64,000 nt of DNA from a virus. Below are positions 15,816-23,293 of the stretch, one piece after another. A program made the position numbers and the translations under genes. The notes beneath the pieces were generated by a model that did not search any database, was not told where the DNA came from, and saw only the letters and a program-made list of their open reading frames with translations. Numbering within the stretch: the first letter of the stretch is position 1; each line of letters begins with the position of its first letter. Location of the stretch: positions 124,001 through 188,000 of IMG/VR virus record IMGVR_UViG_3300027709_000056. One strand, written 5' to 3'.

Positions 15816-16343
15816 TTACCTTCTATTATATAATTTATCATATTTTTTAAAGTACTTCTGTCGCTTCTTTTTAGCCATATTGAGCTTTAGCTTACTTACT
15901 CTATCTATAAAATTAATTCCGTATAAATGGTCGTATTCATGCCCAAATATTCTAGCATTCCAACCTTGTAACTCTATTGTACACTCTTTTTGCTTACTGT
16001 CAAGACAATCTATTATCAATCCAGCTGGACGTTTTACTTTAATATATAAAAAAGGAAAACTTAAACACCCTTCTTCACCTATAATTGTTTCTTCTGTTAC
16101 GTGAGTTATTTTGGGATTAATTATAGCAAATGCTTTGTCATCTTCATAGCCTTTTAATTCTACAGGCTTCATAATAAAAATTTGTGCATCTAATTCTACT
16201 TGATTAGCCGCCAATCCGACACCGTGTTTCTCATCCATAATAGATATCATATCGCGTTCTATATCTAAAGCATTATGCTCAGTAAAATCAAACGGCTTTA
16301 CTGTTTTTTCTAACCAACTATTTGGAGCTTCTATTAATTTCAT
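15816..16343 (-). CDS. def: Peptide deformylase
   Basis: 175 residues, the usual length. Removes the N-formyl group from nascent proteins. All three motifs are intact: GVGLAANQ (41-48), EGCLSFP (91-97, Cys metal ligand) and HEYDH (135-139, two His ligands and the catalytic Glu). The C-terminus ends in a Lys-rich helix (KKKRQKYFKKYDKL), unlike the short tails of most phage deformylases. Its ATG overlaps the dnaJ stop (ATGA), so it is coupled to dnaJ and followed by clpA. Confidence 0.95.
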   Translation of the reverse strand: MKLIEAPNSWLEKTVKPFDFTEHNALDIERDMISIMDEKHGVGLAANQVELDAQIFIMKPVELKGYEDDKAFAIINPKITHVTEETIIGEEGCLSFPFLYIKVKRPAGLIIDCLDSKQKECTIELQGWNARIFGHEYDHLYGINFIDRVSKLKLNMAKKKRQKYFKKYDKLYNRR

Positions 16344-17188
16344 CGTAATAAGTTTTTTAATTTTTTTTGTGTTTGTTTGTCGTTAATATTAGGTGTAATG
16401 CCATTAATCTTAATAAACAATGACCCAGTTCTTCTAGTTCTATGATCTGGTAACCCTTGTTCGTGTACACTAAACGTTGTACCAGGGTTTGAACCAGCCG
16501 GGATTTGTACATTTAATTTCTTTCCATGGATTGTGTCAACGGCAATACTTGTGCCTTGGATAAGATCAATAACATCAACATTTTTATTTACATAAAGGTC
16601 TATACCATCTACATCATATATGGGGTGTTTCTTTACACGTATTTTAACATGAAGATCCCCTGGTTGTCTACCTGGAAAGTACTCATTTCCACCCATACCT
16701 CTAAAATTTATTGTATCTCCAGGGCGTACTCCTCTAGGTATATCAATATTAACTGTATGCTCTTGTCCATTCTGTTGCCTAAATGATGCAATAAAACTTT
16801 TACCTGTTATAATATCTTCTAATTCAATATCTGCGGCTATTGTTACATTTTGATTTCGTCTTTGTTGAAAGCCACGTCCGAAAAATGGATTATCGCCTCC
16901 ATTAAACATTTGGTCAAATATATCTCCTACGTTAATGTTATCACCATGAAAATGATATTGTTGTCCTTGAGGTCTATGTTGGTGTGGATCAGTAGTACCG
17001 AATTGATCGTACATTGATTTTTTCTGTGGATCTTTTAAAGTATCGTATGCTTCGTTAATTCGTTTGAATTGTTCTTCGTTTCCACCTCGGTCAGGATGGT
17101 GCGTCATCGCTTTTTTCTTAAAAGCGTTTTTAATATCCGTTTCTGAAGCATTTCGAGGAATCTCTAGTATGTCATAGTAATTTGCCAT
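16340..17188 (-). CDS. DnaJ/CbpA-like Hsp40 co-chaperone
   Basis: 282 residues. J domain 1-65 with HPD at 31-33; Gly/Phe/Gln-rich linker (about 75-115); then two beta-sandwich substrate-binding domains (IELEDIITGKS, PRGVRPGDTINFRGMG, IPAGSNPGTTFSVHEQGLP). The zinc-finger module of classical DnaJ is absent, so it is CbpA-like (class B). It would bring host DnaK to phage proteins. No Shine-Dalgarno precedes the ATG; the minus strand reads GATAAGTA-CTAGT-ATG, so a late leaderless transcript is predicted. First gene of a dnaJ-def-clpA set. Confidence 0.93.
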   Translation of the reverse strand: MANYYDILEIPRNASETDIKNAFKKKAMTHHPDRGGNEEQFKRINEAYDTLKDPQKKSMYDQFGTTDPHQHRPQGQQYHFHGDNINVGDIFDQMFNGGDNPFFGRGFQQRRNQNVTIAADIELEDIITGKSFIASFRQQNGQEHTVNIDIPRGVRPGDTINFRGMGGNEYFPGRQPGDLHVKIRVKKHPIYDVDGIDLYVNKNVDVIDLIQGTSIAVDTIHGKKLNVQIPAGSNPGTTFSVHEQGLPDHRTRRTGSLFIKINGITPNINDKQTQKKLKNLLR

Positions 17189-17193
17189 ACTAG

Positions 17194-17201
17194 TACTTAT
17201 C
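17194..17201 (-). promoter_or_regulatory. Variant late promoter box (GATAAGTA) placed for a leaderless transcript
   Basis: Five bases from the dnaJ ATG, identical geometry to the box before 12866; one mismatch to GATAAATA. Confidence 0.45.
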
Positions 17202-17231
17202 TTAACAATTAATGATAGTTAAAAATGCTGA

Positions 17232-17549
17232 TTATTTGCGTTTGGGCATTGATGCACCAGGCTTACCAACATACAATCCAAAGAATGCCGCGCCAGCACC
17301 AACTATAGTTGAGATAAACATAGCTTGAGAATTAGTTGGATCTGGTAAAGCCATAAACCATGTAACTGATTGATAGAATGCCATGATGTAAGCTAACATA
17401 ATTAGTCTAGGTATAACTCTAAACTTATCAAGAACGCCAGCTGTTTGATTATACCAAGTACCGTCTTCGTCACCAGATGCAGGAACTAAATCTGCTTTAT
17501 CTAATTCATATTCCCGACTAGTTTCTTTTACTTGAATTTTATCACTCAC
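17232..17549 (-). CDS. Two-span membrane protein, holin-like or envelope accessory
   Basis: 105 residues. Polar acidic N-terminus (about 1-40), hydrophobic spans about 46-65 (VIPRLIMLAYIMAFYQSV) and 76-96 (AMFISTIVGAGAAFFGLYVG), basic C-terminal tail. Size and topology fit a class II holin, but it is in the operon of the ExbB/ExbD-like genes and not beside the endolysin. The ATG overlaps the upstream MscS-like gene stop (ATGA). Function undecided. Confidence 0.6.
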   Translation of the reverse strand: MSDKIQVKETSREYELDKADLVPASGDEDGTWYNQTAGVLDKFRVIPRLIMLAYIMAFYQSVTWFMALPDPTNSQAMFISTIVGAGAAFFGLYVGKPGASMPKRK

Positions 17550-17953
17550 TTCTTGTCTCCATTTTTAATTTTTTTAATCTCTTCGCGATTATCATGAATC
17601 GCTGATCTATTATTATGAGGAGTATGATCAAAAACAACTTTTTCTAATTTTAGAAATGGTATTCTATCATTGGGTACATAACGCCAAATATAGTCGCCAT
17701 CCCATTCACCACCTGTTTTAGTAATACCGAATACAGTTTCAGTCATTCCTATTTTAACAATTAAAGCTCTTTCGCCATCGAGTATAACTTTATCACCTTC
17801 TTTAAATTGTGGGTTTAATTTAAATGCTATACCTTTGGCAAGTTTAGTAGCCCAGTCTTTAAACCAAATAGCTATCATGATGGAGATTAGAATTCCTATC
17901 CACGGCATCATTACATCTGTCAACTGTAAGGACAGGTCGTTTAATTCATTCAT
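17546..17953 (-). CDS. Membrane protein with MscS-like beta domain
   Basis: 135 residues. One N-terminal transmembrane span (about 12-32), a short basic linker, then FKEGDKVILDGERALIVKIGMTETVFGI and WRYVPNDRI, which match the beta (Sm-like) domain of MscS channels, where the pattern is F..GD.V...G..G.V..I....T followed by PN. The pore helix and the C-terminal alpha/beta domain of full MscS proteins are missing, so it is a minimal or derived form. The last 30 residues are charged. Next to ExbB/ExbD-like genes; possible part of an envelope tension or conductance system (inference). Confidence 0.6.
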   Translation of the reverse strand: MNELNDLSLQLTDVMMPWIGILISIMIAIWFKDWATKLAKGIAFKLNPQFKEGDKVILDGERALIVKIGMTETVFGITKTGGEWDGDYIWRYVPNDRIPFLKLEKVVFDHTPHNNRSAIHDNREEIKKIKNGDKK

Positions 17954-18198
17954 TATTTTTTCTCCAACTTGTTAATGCGTTTTTCCATAGCCTCTAGTTT
18001 TTCTTTAAGAATAGGGAATTTTTTCATCTGCTTTTCTTCGTCTGTTATCAGTTTTATGTGGTAGCGTTTTGCCGCCCAAGTGTATAATTCATCTATTTTA
18101 TTATAAAACCAGACACCTAGTTTTGTGCCGCGAAACCATTTTTCAGTTGCGCCGCCTAAAATACTTCCTGCAATAGCTTTTATAAGAAAAAACCACAT
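17953..18198 (-). CDS. Small membrane-anchored coiled-coil protein
   Basis: 81 residues. Short hydrophobic N-terminus (MWFFLIKAIAGSILGG), aromatic middle (VWFYNKIDELYTWAAK) and a C-terminal coiled coil (LKEKLEAMEKRINKLEKK). Its stop overlaps the next ATG (TAATG). A GATAAATA late box lies about 25 bases upstream. I do not recognise it; it could scaffold the membrane proteins encoded next to it. Confidence 0.55.
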   Translation of the reverse strand: MWFFLIKAIAGSILGGATEKWFRGTKLGVWFYNKIDELYTWAAKRYHIKLITDEEKQMKKFPILKEKLEAMEKRINKLEKK

Positions 18199-18223
18199 AT
18201 TTGCTCCTTTAATAATATACTAT

Positions 18224-18231
18224 TATTTATC
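18224..18231 (-). promoter_or_regulatory. T4-type late promoter box (GATAAATA)
   Basis: Minus-strand CTGATAAATAATAG about 25 bases before the ATG at 18198; an internal late promoter for the 3' half of the envelope operon. Confidence 0.6.
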
Positions 18232-18241
18232 AGGATGTGGT

Positions 18242-18955
18242 TTATGGAATAACGTTGGTACTGCCACCTCGATCGGTAGGTAATTGCTGTTCTTGTGTGT
18301 TATTATTAGTATCTGGGGTACCATCAGGGGATACTAAAGACTCTCCCCCGAGCCAACCGTCAGCTGTTGGTTCATTAAGAGGTACTGGTTCTGGTTCTTT
18401 ATATGTTTTTTCAAGTTTAAAGTTTTCTGGTAGTATGTATGGAACAAATTTTTGACGTTCTTCGTTTGTACCTGTATGTGATTCGCCTTTGCCTTTTTTC
18501 TTACCAATTTTTACAGCTATTGTTCCGCCTTTACGTTGTTCGTCAAGACCCCTTAATTGCTTATGCATTTGTCTAGTATATGGTATAACCCAAGCTCGTG
18601 GTACAGTAGTATTAACCACTAATCCTAACTTATCTATCCATTCCATTTTTTTATCTTCTTCTTTTTTAGGTATTAACCACAAAAAGATGTTACCCTTATT
18701 ACCAGTTTTAGGGTTAGGTTCTACAATATAAGAGCCAACAAGGTAATAACTTTCGTTATTAGGGTGTGCATTATACGGAAAGCCATATATTGCTCTTAAT
18801 CCTATCCAAGCACTTGATATAGATAATAATAGTGTTATAGTAACTATAGCTTTAACAAACCATCTAGATCTAGATGCAGTAATAAAGATCCATAAGGTTA
18901 ATGCACCAAGTAATAATAGTACAAATACTAAAAAGATGTGTCCTTGTATAATCAT
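18242..18955 (-). CDS. Membrane protein with long soluble tail, third member of an ExbB/ExbD-like operon
   Basis: 237 residues. Two hydrophobic spans (about 5-27 and 33-53), then a soluble region with Lys-rich stretches (VKIGKKKGKGES), a Pro-rich part (EPEPVPLNEP) and a disordered end. The arrangement after TolQ/ExbB- and TolR/ExbD-like genes resembles TonB/TolA placement, but there are two spans and no recognisable TonB C-terminal domain. Its ATG overlaps the upstream stop (TAATG). Function unknown; a dedicated effector of the proton channel is a guess. Confidence 0.55.
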   Translation of the reverse strand: MIIQGHIFLVFVLLLLGALTLWIFITASRSRWFVKAIVTITLLLSISSAWIGLRAIYGFPYNAHPNNESYYLVGSYIVEPNPKTGNKGNIFLWLIPKKEEDKKMEWIDKLGLVVNTTVPRAWVIPYTRQMHKQLRGLDEQRKGGTIAVKIGKKKGKGESHTGTNEERQKFVPYILPENFKLEKTYKEPEPVPLNEPTADGWLGGESLVSPDGTPDTNNNTQEQQLPTDRGGSTNVIP

Positions 18956-19620
18956 TAATTGTCTCCCTGGGAATCTAAGCCACCCATACCTTGAACTATT
19001 TGGTAAGGTAATTCATTAATATCTGTAATTTTGCCATCTTCGTCTACAGTAAATCTAAGAACAGTTTTTTCTTCACCTTTTATAGTTAACATTACTTCTT
19101 TAATATAAACGACACCATATGGGTTTAATTTTTCAACATTAACCCTTACAGGTATTATTTCAAAATAATCATTTTTTGCAACATCGTGTCTAGGAGTACG
19201 TCTATATAAATGTACGTTTACAATATATTCTCCAGGAATGATGCCTCTAATTGTTACGTGTTCTATATTTTGACGGACATAAATTTTGTCGCCAGATGTA
19301 GTTGTAATAGTGTCATTAGATCTACCTAAGTCATCTCTATCTAGATTCATTAAGCCACGATCTTTTTGTTTAAAGCCAACTATATTGCCAGCCGGGTCTT
19401 TGACCCAAGTATCAATATCGTCTGCACTATTATCAGGCCAGCTAGTTGTTATAATAAATTCTGCAATTACTTCTACATTAGATTTTTTAGCAACTGGATT
19501 TATTAAGATAAAAGCTAAAACAAAAAGGAAAACAAAACCCACTAAGGTATTAAATAGCAAATCAATAAATGCTATTTGGGAACCGTATGTTCTAATTCGA
19601 TCAAGTCGAAGAAATCTCAT
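18955..19620 (-). CDS. TolR/ExbD-like single-span membrane protein
   Basis: 221 residues. Short basic cytoplasmic N-terminus, then one transmembrane helix (about 17-40) with the family's membrane Asp: AFIDLLFNTLVGF, Asp20, matching the PFIDxxxxLL motif of ExbD/TolR, where this residue carries protons. The periplasmic part (about 42-221) is beta-rich and longer than the about 90 residues of ExbD, with GEYIVNVHLYRR and VRVNVEKLNPYG stretches. Overlaps the ExbB-like gene end by 20 bases. With that partner it would form a proton-driven inner membrane motor. Confidence 0.7.
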   Translation of the reverse strand: MRFLRLDRIRTYGSQIAFIDLLFNTLVGFVFLFVLAFILINPVAKKSNVEVIAEFIITTSWPDNSADDIDTWVKDPAGNIVGFKQKDRGLMNLDRDDLGRSNDTITTTSGDKIYVRQNIEHVTIRGIIPGEYIVNVHLYRRTPRHDVAKNDYFEIIPVRVNVEKLNPYGVVYIKEVMLTIKGEEKTVLRFTVDEDGKITDINELPYQIVQGMGGLDSQGDN

Positions 19621-20131
19621 TCCTGTACCTTTCGAGGTCTTGTTGGAGCCTAAAGTACTGGAATTTTAATAGTGTGCTTGTTATTAAACCGGTAAGTGTA
19701 GTGTAAAGAGCAGTAGACATTCCTACTGCCATGTTTGCCAGTGCTTGTTGAACTGATGATACATCTGATATATTGATTCCATGAAATGCTCCTGCTAACA
19801 TCAATATGAAACCAGCAACAGTACCAATTAGCCCCATTGTTAATAAAACATCCGAAGCGAACCATCCTGTTTCGTGTCGAATGTCTACGTTTTTAATTTC
19901 GTCTAATTCTTTATTTGCTAGTTTACTTAACAACCAGGATTCATAACCGCAATGAACTGTCATACCATAGAAGATGGCCAAGATGAAAAACGATAGTTTC
20001 GTTTTATCTTGTATCCAAAGAGTAGTGTGTACGTCGAATAAAAATAGCCCTATAGTCGCAACTATTAATAAACTGAAGAACCACCACCACTTCAAGAAGA
20101 TAGTGTGTTTCCTAATAGTCGATATGTCCAT
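19601..20131 (-). CDS. MotA/TolQ/ExbB-family proton-channel protein
   Basis: 176 residues. Hydrophobic helices at about 15-32, 45-62, 93-115 and 127-150. The block LLTMGLIGTVAGFILMLAGAF followed by ALANMAVGMSTALYTTLTGLI is the hallmark of this family's last two helices. In the family, a pentamer surrounds a dimer of the ExbD/TolR/MotB partner, here encoded directly after it. A CTAAATA late-type box lies eight bases before the ATG and no Shine-Dalgarno is seen. A phage-encoded motor of this kind suggests a role in envelope energisation, lysis timing or exclusion; not decided from sequence. Confidence 0.8.
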   Translation of the reverse strand: MDISTIRKHTIFLKWWWFFSLLIVATIGLFLFDVHTTLWIQDKTKLSFFILAIFYGMTVHCGYESWLLSKLANKELDEIKNVDIRHETGWFASDVLLTMGLIGTVAGFILMLAGAFHGINISDVSSVQQALANMAVGMSTALYTTLTGLITSTLLKFQYFRLQQDLERYRNEISST

Positions 20132-20139
20132 GACAATAG

Positions 20140-20147
20140 TATTTAGT
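20140..20147 (-). promoter_or_regulatory. Variant late promoter box (ACTAAATA)
   Basis: Minus strand reads ACTAAATA-CTATTGTC-ATG; one change from the ATAAATA core, eight bases from the exbB-like start at 20131. Confidence 0.4.
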
Positions 20148-20173
20148 TTTTTTTATTCCGGGTGGTCTTATTA

Positions 20174-20205
20174 AGAAAAAAATAGGCATAAGATATGCCT
20201 ATTAA
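20174..20205 (-). terminator. Rho-independent terminator after the spanin genes
   Basis: A 9-bp perfect stem (AATAGGCAT / ATGCCTATT, 20181-20203, 5-base loop) is followed on the minus strand by a T run (20182 to 20176). It lies just after the stop of the 20218-20604 gene and separates the lysis operon from the ExbB-like operon. Confidence 0.85.
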
Positions 20206-20217
20206 GTATATAGATAA

Positions 20218-20604
20218 TTATTTTTTATTTTTATCGTCTTCGGATTCGTAATATTCTTTGTACTGATTAATTATTTCTCTTTGTTTAATAATATATGCTC
20301 TTATTTGTGCAAAATTTATACTAAGAGTTTCATAACCTTCATCTGTGAGTCCGAACAGAACTGGATCGTGACCAGATTGTTTAACCTTTTCAAGAACTTC
20401 TGAAGCATTTTCTGAATTAATTATATACCACTTTAAATCCTCTACTTTAAGCGGATCAGGAAGTTCTAGGTTGAGCGGTTGACGTTCAACTTCTGTTTTA
20501 AAAATGTCCAGCTTTTTTACGGTACTACAACTAGTTGTAAGGAACGTAATTGGGATTAGCAATACTAGGACACTCAGGATTGATCTGAGACTTCTTCGTT
20601 GCAT
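20218..20604 (-). CDS. Outer-membrane lipoprotein, probable o-spanin
   Basis: 128 residues. Basic N-terminus, hydrophobic stretch and lipobox LTTSC (lipidated Cys about 26) make it an exported lipoprotein. The rest is charged and helical, ending in a Lys/Asp-rich tail. It starts inside the end of the coiled-coil membrane protein gene upstream (overlap 74 bases in another frame), the classic Rz/Rz1-type arrangement. It is longer than lambda Rz1 (60 residues). With the upstream i-spanin it would fuse inner and outer membranes at lysis. Confidence 0.75.
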   Translation of the reverse strand: MQRRSLRSILSVLVLLIPITFLTTSCSTVKKLDIFKTEVERQPLNLELPDPLKVEDLKWYIINSENASEVLEKVKQSGHDPVLFGLTDEGYETLSINFAQIRAYIIKQREIINQYKEYYESEDDKNKK

Positions 20605-21025
20605 TTTTCTCTTTCTCCGTTAAAGGTGAACCTGTAGCGATTTCAAAACATCTATTCGCATTTGCGGTACCTTTGTTAATGACTTTTTCCATAATTTTTG
20701 CTTTTTTAAGAGCAAGGGCGCCTACATCACGCTTTTTGCCTGATGCATTTACTTTATTAAATTTTTCTTCTGTATCTGCTAGTTCTTTAGCAAGTGTTAA
20801 GTTTGTTTCTTGTAATTTTTTACTAATTTCTTGTTGTTTTTTAAAATCAGCTTGTACTTGTTCTATAACAGCTCTTTGATCAGAAATGCTTTGTTCTAAT
20901 TTCATATTATTAGCTTCACTAACAGCCAGGTCAGCTTTAAGTGTTTTTACATACACATAAGCACCACCAATACCGCTGAGTATTGCTAATATTATTAAAA
21001 TTTTAACGGTACTAAATATTCCCAT
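20531..21025 (-). CDS. Inner-membrane coiled-coil protein, probable i-spanin
   Basis: 164 residues. N-terminal transmembrane anchor (about 4-24), then a long coiled coil (about 28-95: SEANNMKLEQSISDQRAVIEQ ...) in the periplasm, and a C-terminal region with two Cys. This is Rz topology. The start at 21025 is an ATG with GGAG eight bases upstream, overlapping the acyl-carrier-like stop (TAATG). The 3' end overlaps the lipoprotein gene. Confidence 0.75.
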   Translation of the reverse strand: MGIFSTVKILIILAILSGIGGAYVYVKTLKADLAVSEANNMKLEQSISDQRAVIEQVQADFKKQQEISKKLQETNLTLAKELADTEEKFNKVNASGKKRDVGALALKKAKIMEKVINKGTANANRCFEIATGSPLTEKEKNATKKSQINPECPSIANPNYVPYN

Positions 21026-21246
21026 TAACAACTCTCCGCTAATTTAATTATATCATCTACAGTAACAAGATGTTCCATTTTATCTTCAGGCATAGTAATA
21101 CCTGCTTTTTCTTCTATGGCACAACAGATCTCAATCATATCCATATCGTCGCCATCTAAGTCGTCGATTATACTATGTTTAGGTTCTATTACTACATCTT
21201 GTCCAAAATGTTCGTGTAATGCTTCCATTACTTTTTCTTTAATCAT
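21025..21246 (-). CDS. Acyl-carrier-protein-like protein lacking the phosphopantetheine Ser
   Basis: 73 residues, typical ACP length and four-helix pattern (IKEKVMEALHEHFG; MIEICCAIEEKAGITMPEDKM; VTVDDIIKLAES). The conserved D-S-L motif that carries phosphopantetheine reads GDDMDM: the Ser is Asp. So it should not be acylated by the usual route. The start at 21246 has GGAG at the right distance; upstream in-frame codons lie inside the preceding zinc microprotein gene. It might bind ACP partners of the host (mimic) or be a structural adaptor. Confidence 0.75.
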   Translation of the reverse strand: MIKEKVMEALHEHFGQDVVIEPKHSIIDDLDGDDMDMIEICCAIEEKAGITMPEDKMEHLVTVDDIIKLAESC

Positions 21247-21248
21247 TT

Positions 21249-21401
21249 TTACTCCATATCTACAGTAGCCTGGCCCCAGGCTGATTCTTCGTATCGGGCG
21301 TGGTAACAAACTATAATTTCTATTGGTTTATTATCGCCATCTTTAAATTCTTCAACTAATCTACCTTCGTGTTCACGTCCACAGTTTTGACACGTTCTCA
21401 T
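21249..21401 (-). CDS. 50-residue zinc-binding-type microprotein
   Basis: Begins MRTCQNCGREHEGRLVEEF with a CxxC knuckle, then a beta-like stretch (PIEIIVCYHARYEESAWG) with a third Cys and His. Its ATG overlaps the endolysin stop (ATGA), and its stop precedes the ACP-like ATG by two bases, so it belongs in this operon. No family recognised. Confidence 0.6.
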   Translation of the reverse strand: MRTCQNCGREHEGRLVEEFKDGDNKPIEIIVCYHARYEESAWGQATVDME

Positions 21402-21922
21402 ATCATATTTAAGGCTATGTTCGATGTTTCGCTTACTCGTCTACTCCAGCCTCTTCCAAATGTTTCAAATGTGGATAAACTTTCGTAATATCCTTGCCTA
21501 GCATCTTGGTACTCACGGATTGCTATTTCTACACCGTTTGCTTCAACAAATTCGTTTACTTTACTAATTGTATTTGGGCCTATAGCCCCATCTACTCCTG
21601 CTCCGACTAGCTCTTGTAGGTATCTAGCGGCTCGTCCTGTGCCAGCGTTTACGCCAAAGTCGAATACGCACAGATCTAGACCGGCGGGCAAATCGTTTGC
21701 ATGAACTCTGCCCCAGTAGTTCTTTTCATAGATAGGAGCAACATCATCTTCAGTTAATGCTTTCATAGTGTCAGCATCAACTTCGTGTCCTACCCATTCT
21801 TCATAAGTCCGTTTAGTAACACCCATATTAGTGATACCACCCGGGTCTTTAGGATGATTAACGTAACCACCTTCATGGTCTAAGATTATCGAAAGTGCGT
21901 CTCTGTAATTCTCTCTCGCCAT
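21398..21922 (-). CDS. GH108-family endolysin (N-acetylmuramidase type)
   Basis: 174 residues, the usual GH108 length. Cleaves peptidoglycan sugar bonds. The catalytic Glu lies in DHEGGYVN (E17); GGITNMGVTKRTY and the C-terminal peptidoglycan-binding-3 region (GVDGAIGPNTISKV) follow the family pattern. No signal peptide or membrane anchor, so a holin is needed; a candidate is not adjacent. First gene of a run with a zinc microprotein, ACP-like protein and both spanins. Confidence 0.9.
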   Translation of the reverse strand: MARENYRDALSIILDHEGGYVNHPKDPGGITNMGVTKRTYEEWVGHEVDADTMKALTEDDVAPIYEKNYWGRVHANDLPAGLDLCVFDFGVNAGTGRAARYLQELVGAGVDGAIGPNTISKVNEFVEANGVEIAIREYQDARQGYYESLSTFETFGRGWSRRVSETSNIALNMI

Positions 21923-21931
21923 TTTAATCCT

Positions 21932-22645
21932 TTACTGTTTTGATAATACTAATGTGTAACCTGTGTTTTCAATTAAATACTTGTCACCATATTTTGCAAT
22001 ATCATAATCTCCTAAATATTTAGTAAGGAAAATAATCTCTGCAAAAGAATTGGCGTCATATGATTCAGTAATTTTATTAAACATATCTGTTGATTTACCA
22101 AAATCATTAACTTTAAATCTTATTGGTTCTGCGTACTGTTTTTTAAATGTGAGGTTGTCTTGCAATAATTCAATGCTGTCTACATAGCTTTTTTTGAAAA
22201 AGTTTTTATAGTTGTTTAAGTTATTTTCGTTAACTCTAATTTCATACCCTTCAACATCTAAAGGTACTGTTTCAGCTATGTTTATTTCATCAGCTTTTAA
22301 GCTATCAAAACTTTTGTAGTATCTAAATTTAAGGTCATCTAAATCGGCTAGTTTTTGTACACCATCAACTATTTCAGTAATTTGTGATGGAATATCTCTT
22401 CCACGTTCTAGTTCAACAAAAACTTTATATGTTCCGTCAGGTTGTTCACCTGATGTTACATCTGAATCTAATACAAATGGATAACCTTTTTCTAGAAAGT
22501 TCATTAAGTCTTTTGCTGGCTCTTGTGCCGCAACAGAAAAACTTAATACAACAATATCTTTATCTTCACCCATTTTTGATTTAAATGAGTCAATTTCAAA
22601 AATATCATAAACTAAATTTCTAAGATCTTTTGCTTGTAAACCCAT
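21932..22645 (-). CDS. Conserved-looking protein of unknown function
   Basis: 237 residues, soluble alpha/beta. It has a repeated-looking organisation: N-terminal part (LRNLVYDIFEIDSFKSKMG, IVVLSFSV) and a C-terminal part (LTKYLGDYDIAKYGDKYLIENTGYTLVL). ATG overlaps the upstream stop (TAATG). I recall similar proteins in marine T4-like phages; function unknown, possibly a virion protein. Confidence 0.6.
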   Translation of the reverse strand: MGLQAKDLRNLVYDIFEIDSFKSKMGEDKDIVVLSFSVAAQEPAKDLMNFLEKGYPFVLDSDVTSGEQPDGTYKVFVELERGRDIPSQITEIVDGVQKLADLDDLKFRYYKSFDSLKADEINIAETVPLDVEGYEIRVNENNLNNYKNFFKKSYVDSIELLQDNLTFKKQYAEPIRFKVNDFGKSTDMFNKITESYDANSFAEIIFLTKYLGDYDIAKYGDKYLIENTGYTLVLSKQ

Positions 22646-23199
22646 TATACTTCGCCTTCAACTGGTACTGGAGCCGCCCCTAGTTCTGCGCCTGGCTCTG
22701 CTACTACTTCATCAGCTGGTTGCATTTCTTGGTCTACTGCTGGTGCAACATCTGTAGCTGGTTCTGAAACCATATCTAATTGTTCTCTATATCCGCTATA
22801 AATGTTAATAATTAATTCTTTAGGCATTTGGATTTTAACTACCCAAACAGGATGTCTATCTAATTTGCCTTTTTTAGTACCTGGACGCATATCGCCAGGC
22901 TCTAGTATTTTACGTGGTTTAAGTACTGCTGTTTTTTCGTAACTAACTTTGCAGTCGTAATCTATTAGGCGTTTTCCACCCATAGGATCTGGCATTTTAT
23001 CTTTAGGCCACATAAATTCGCACGTTACCCAATGCTTTTCTATGTTTGGGCCTGATGCTAATTCACCATCTTCCCAATTTTCGTATACGTAAATATCAAG
23101 CTCATCTAAGACTCGTTCAAAGTCTTTTAGAACGCTAAAAGCGGTATCGCTTTCGTAGATACTTTCGATGTTTTTAACAATGTCCATTACGTCGTGCAT
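22645..23199 (-). CDS. Protein of unknown function with acidic Pro/Ala-rich tail
   Basis: 184 residues from the ATG at 23199, chosen because AGGAGT lies nine bases upstream; a GTG start at 23220 is possible. The first 135 residues are folded (FSVLKDFERVLDELDIYVYENWEDG; FMWPKDKMPDPMGG), the last 45 are Ala/Glu/Pro/Val-rich and disordered. A CTAAATAA late-type box is 22-29 bases upstream. Divergent from phoH. Not recognised. Confidence 0.6.
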   Translation of the reverse strand: MHDVMDIVKNIESIYESDTAFSVLKDFERVLDELDIYVYENWEDGELASGPNIEKHWVTCEFMWPKDKMPDPMGGKRLIDYDCKVSYEKTAVLKPRKILEPGDMRPGTKKGKLDRHPVWVVKIQMPKELIINIYSGYREQLDMVSEPATDVAPAVDQEMQPADEVVAEPGAELGAAPVPVEGEV

Positions 23200-23221
23200 A
23201 GATCTAAGACTCCTGTACACT

Positions 23222-23229
23222 TATTTAGC
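23222..23229 (-). promoter_or_regulatory. Variant late promoter box (CTAAATAA)
   Basis: Minus-strand AGCTAAATAAG, followed by a leader with AGGAGT and the ATG at 23199. Confidence 0.35.
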
Positions 23230-23293
23230 TATTCTGCATTCATATAGTAGCAGTTTAGTTTTTCCCCGTACTCAGTAAATACTTATGTAGAGG

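Noticed and set aside
18242-18955. TonB or TolA as third member of the ExbB/ExbD-like operon
   Set aside because: Two transmembrane spans and no TonB C-terminal pattern; only the Pro-rich stretch is similar.
19601-20131. Zorya-type defence system (ZorA/ZorB)
   Set aside because: The ExbB-like protein lacks the long ZorA cytoplasmic tail, the ExbD-like protein lacks an OmpA-type peptidoglycan-binding end, and no ZorC/D/E-like gene is nearby.
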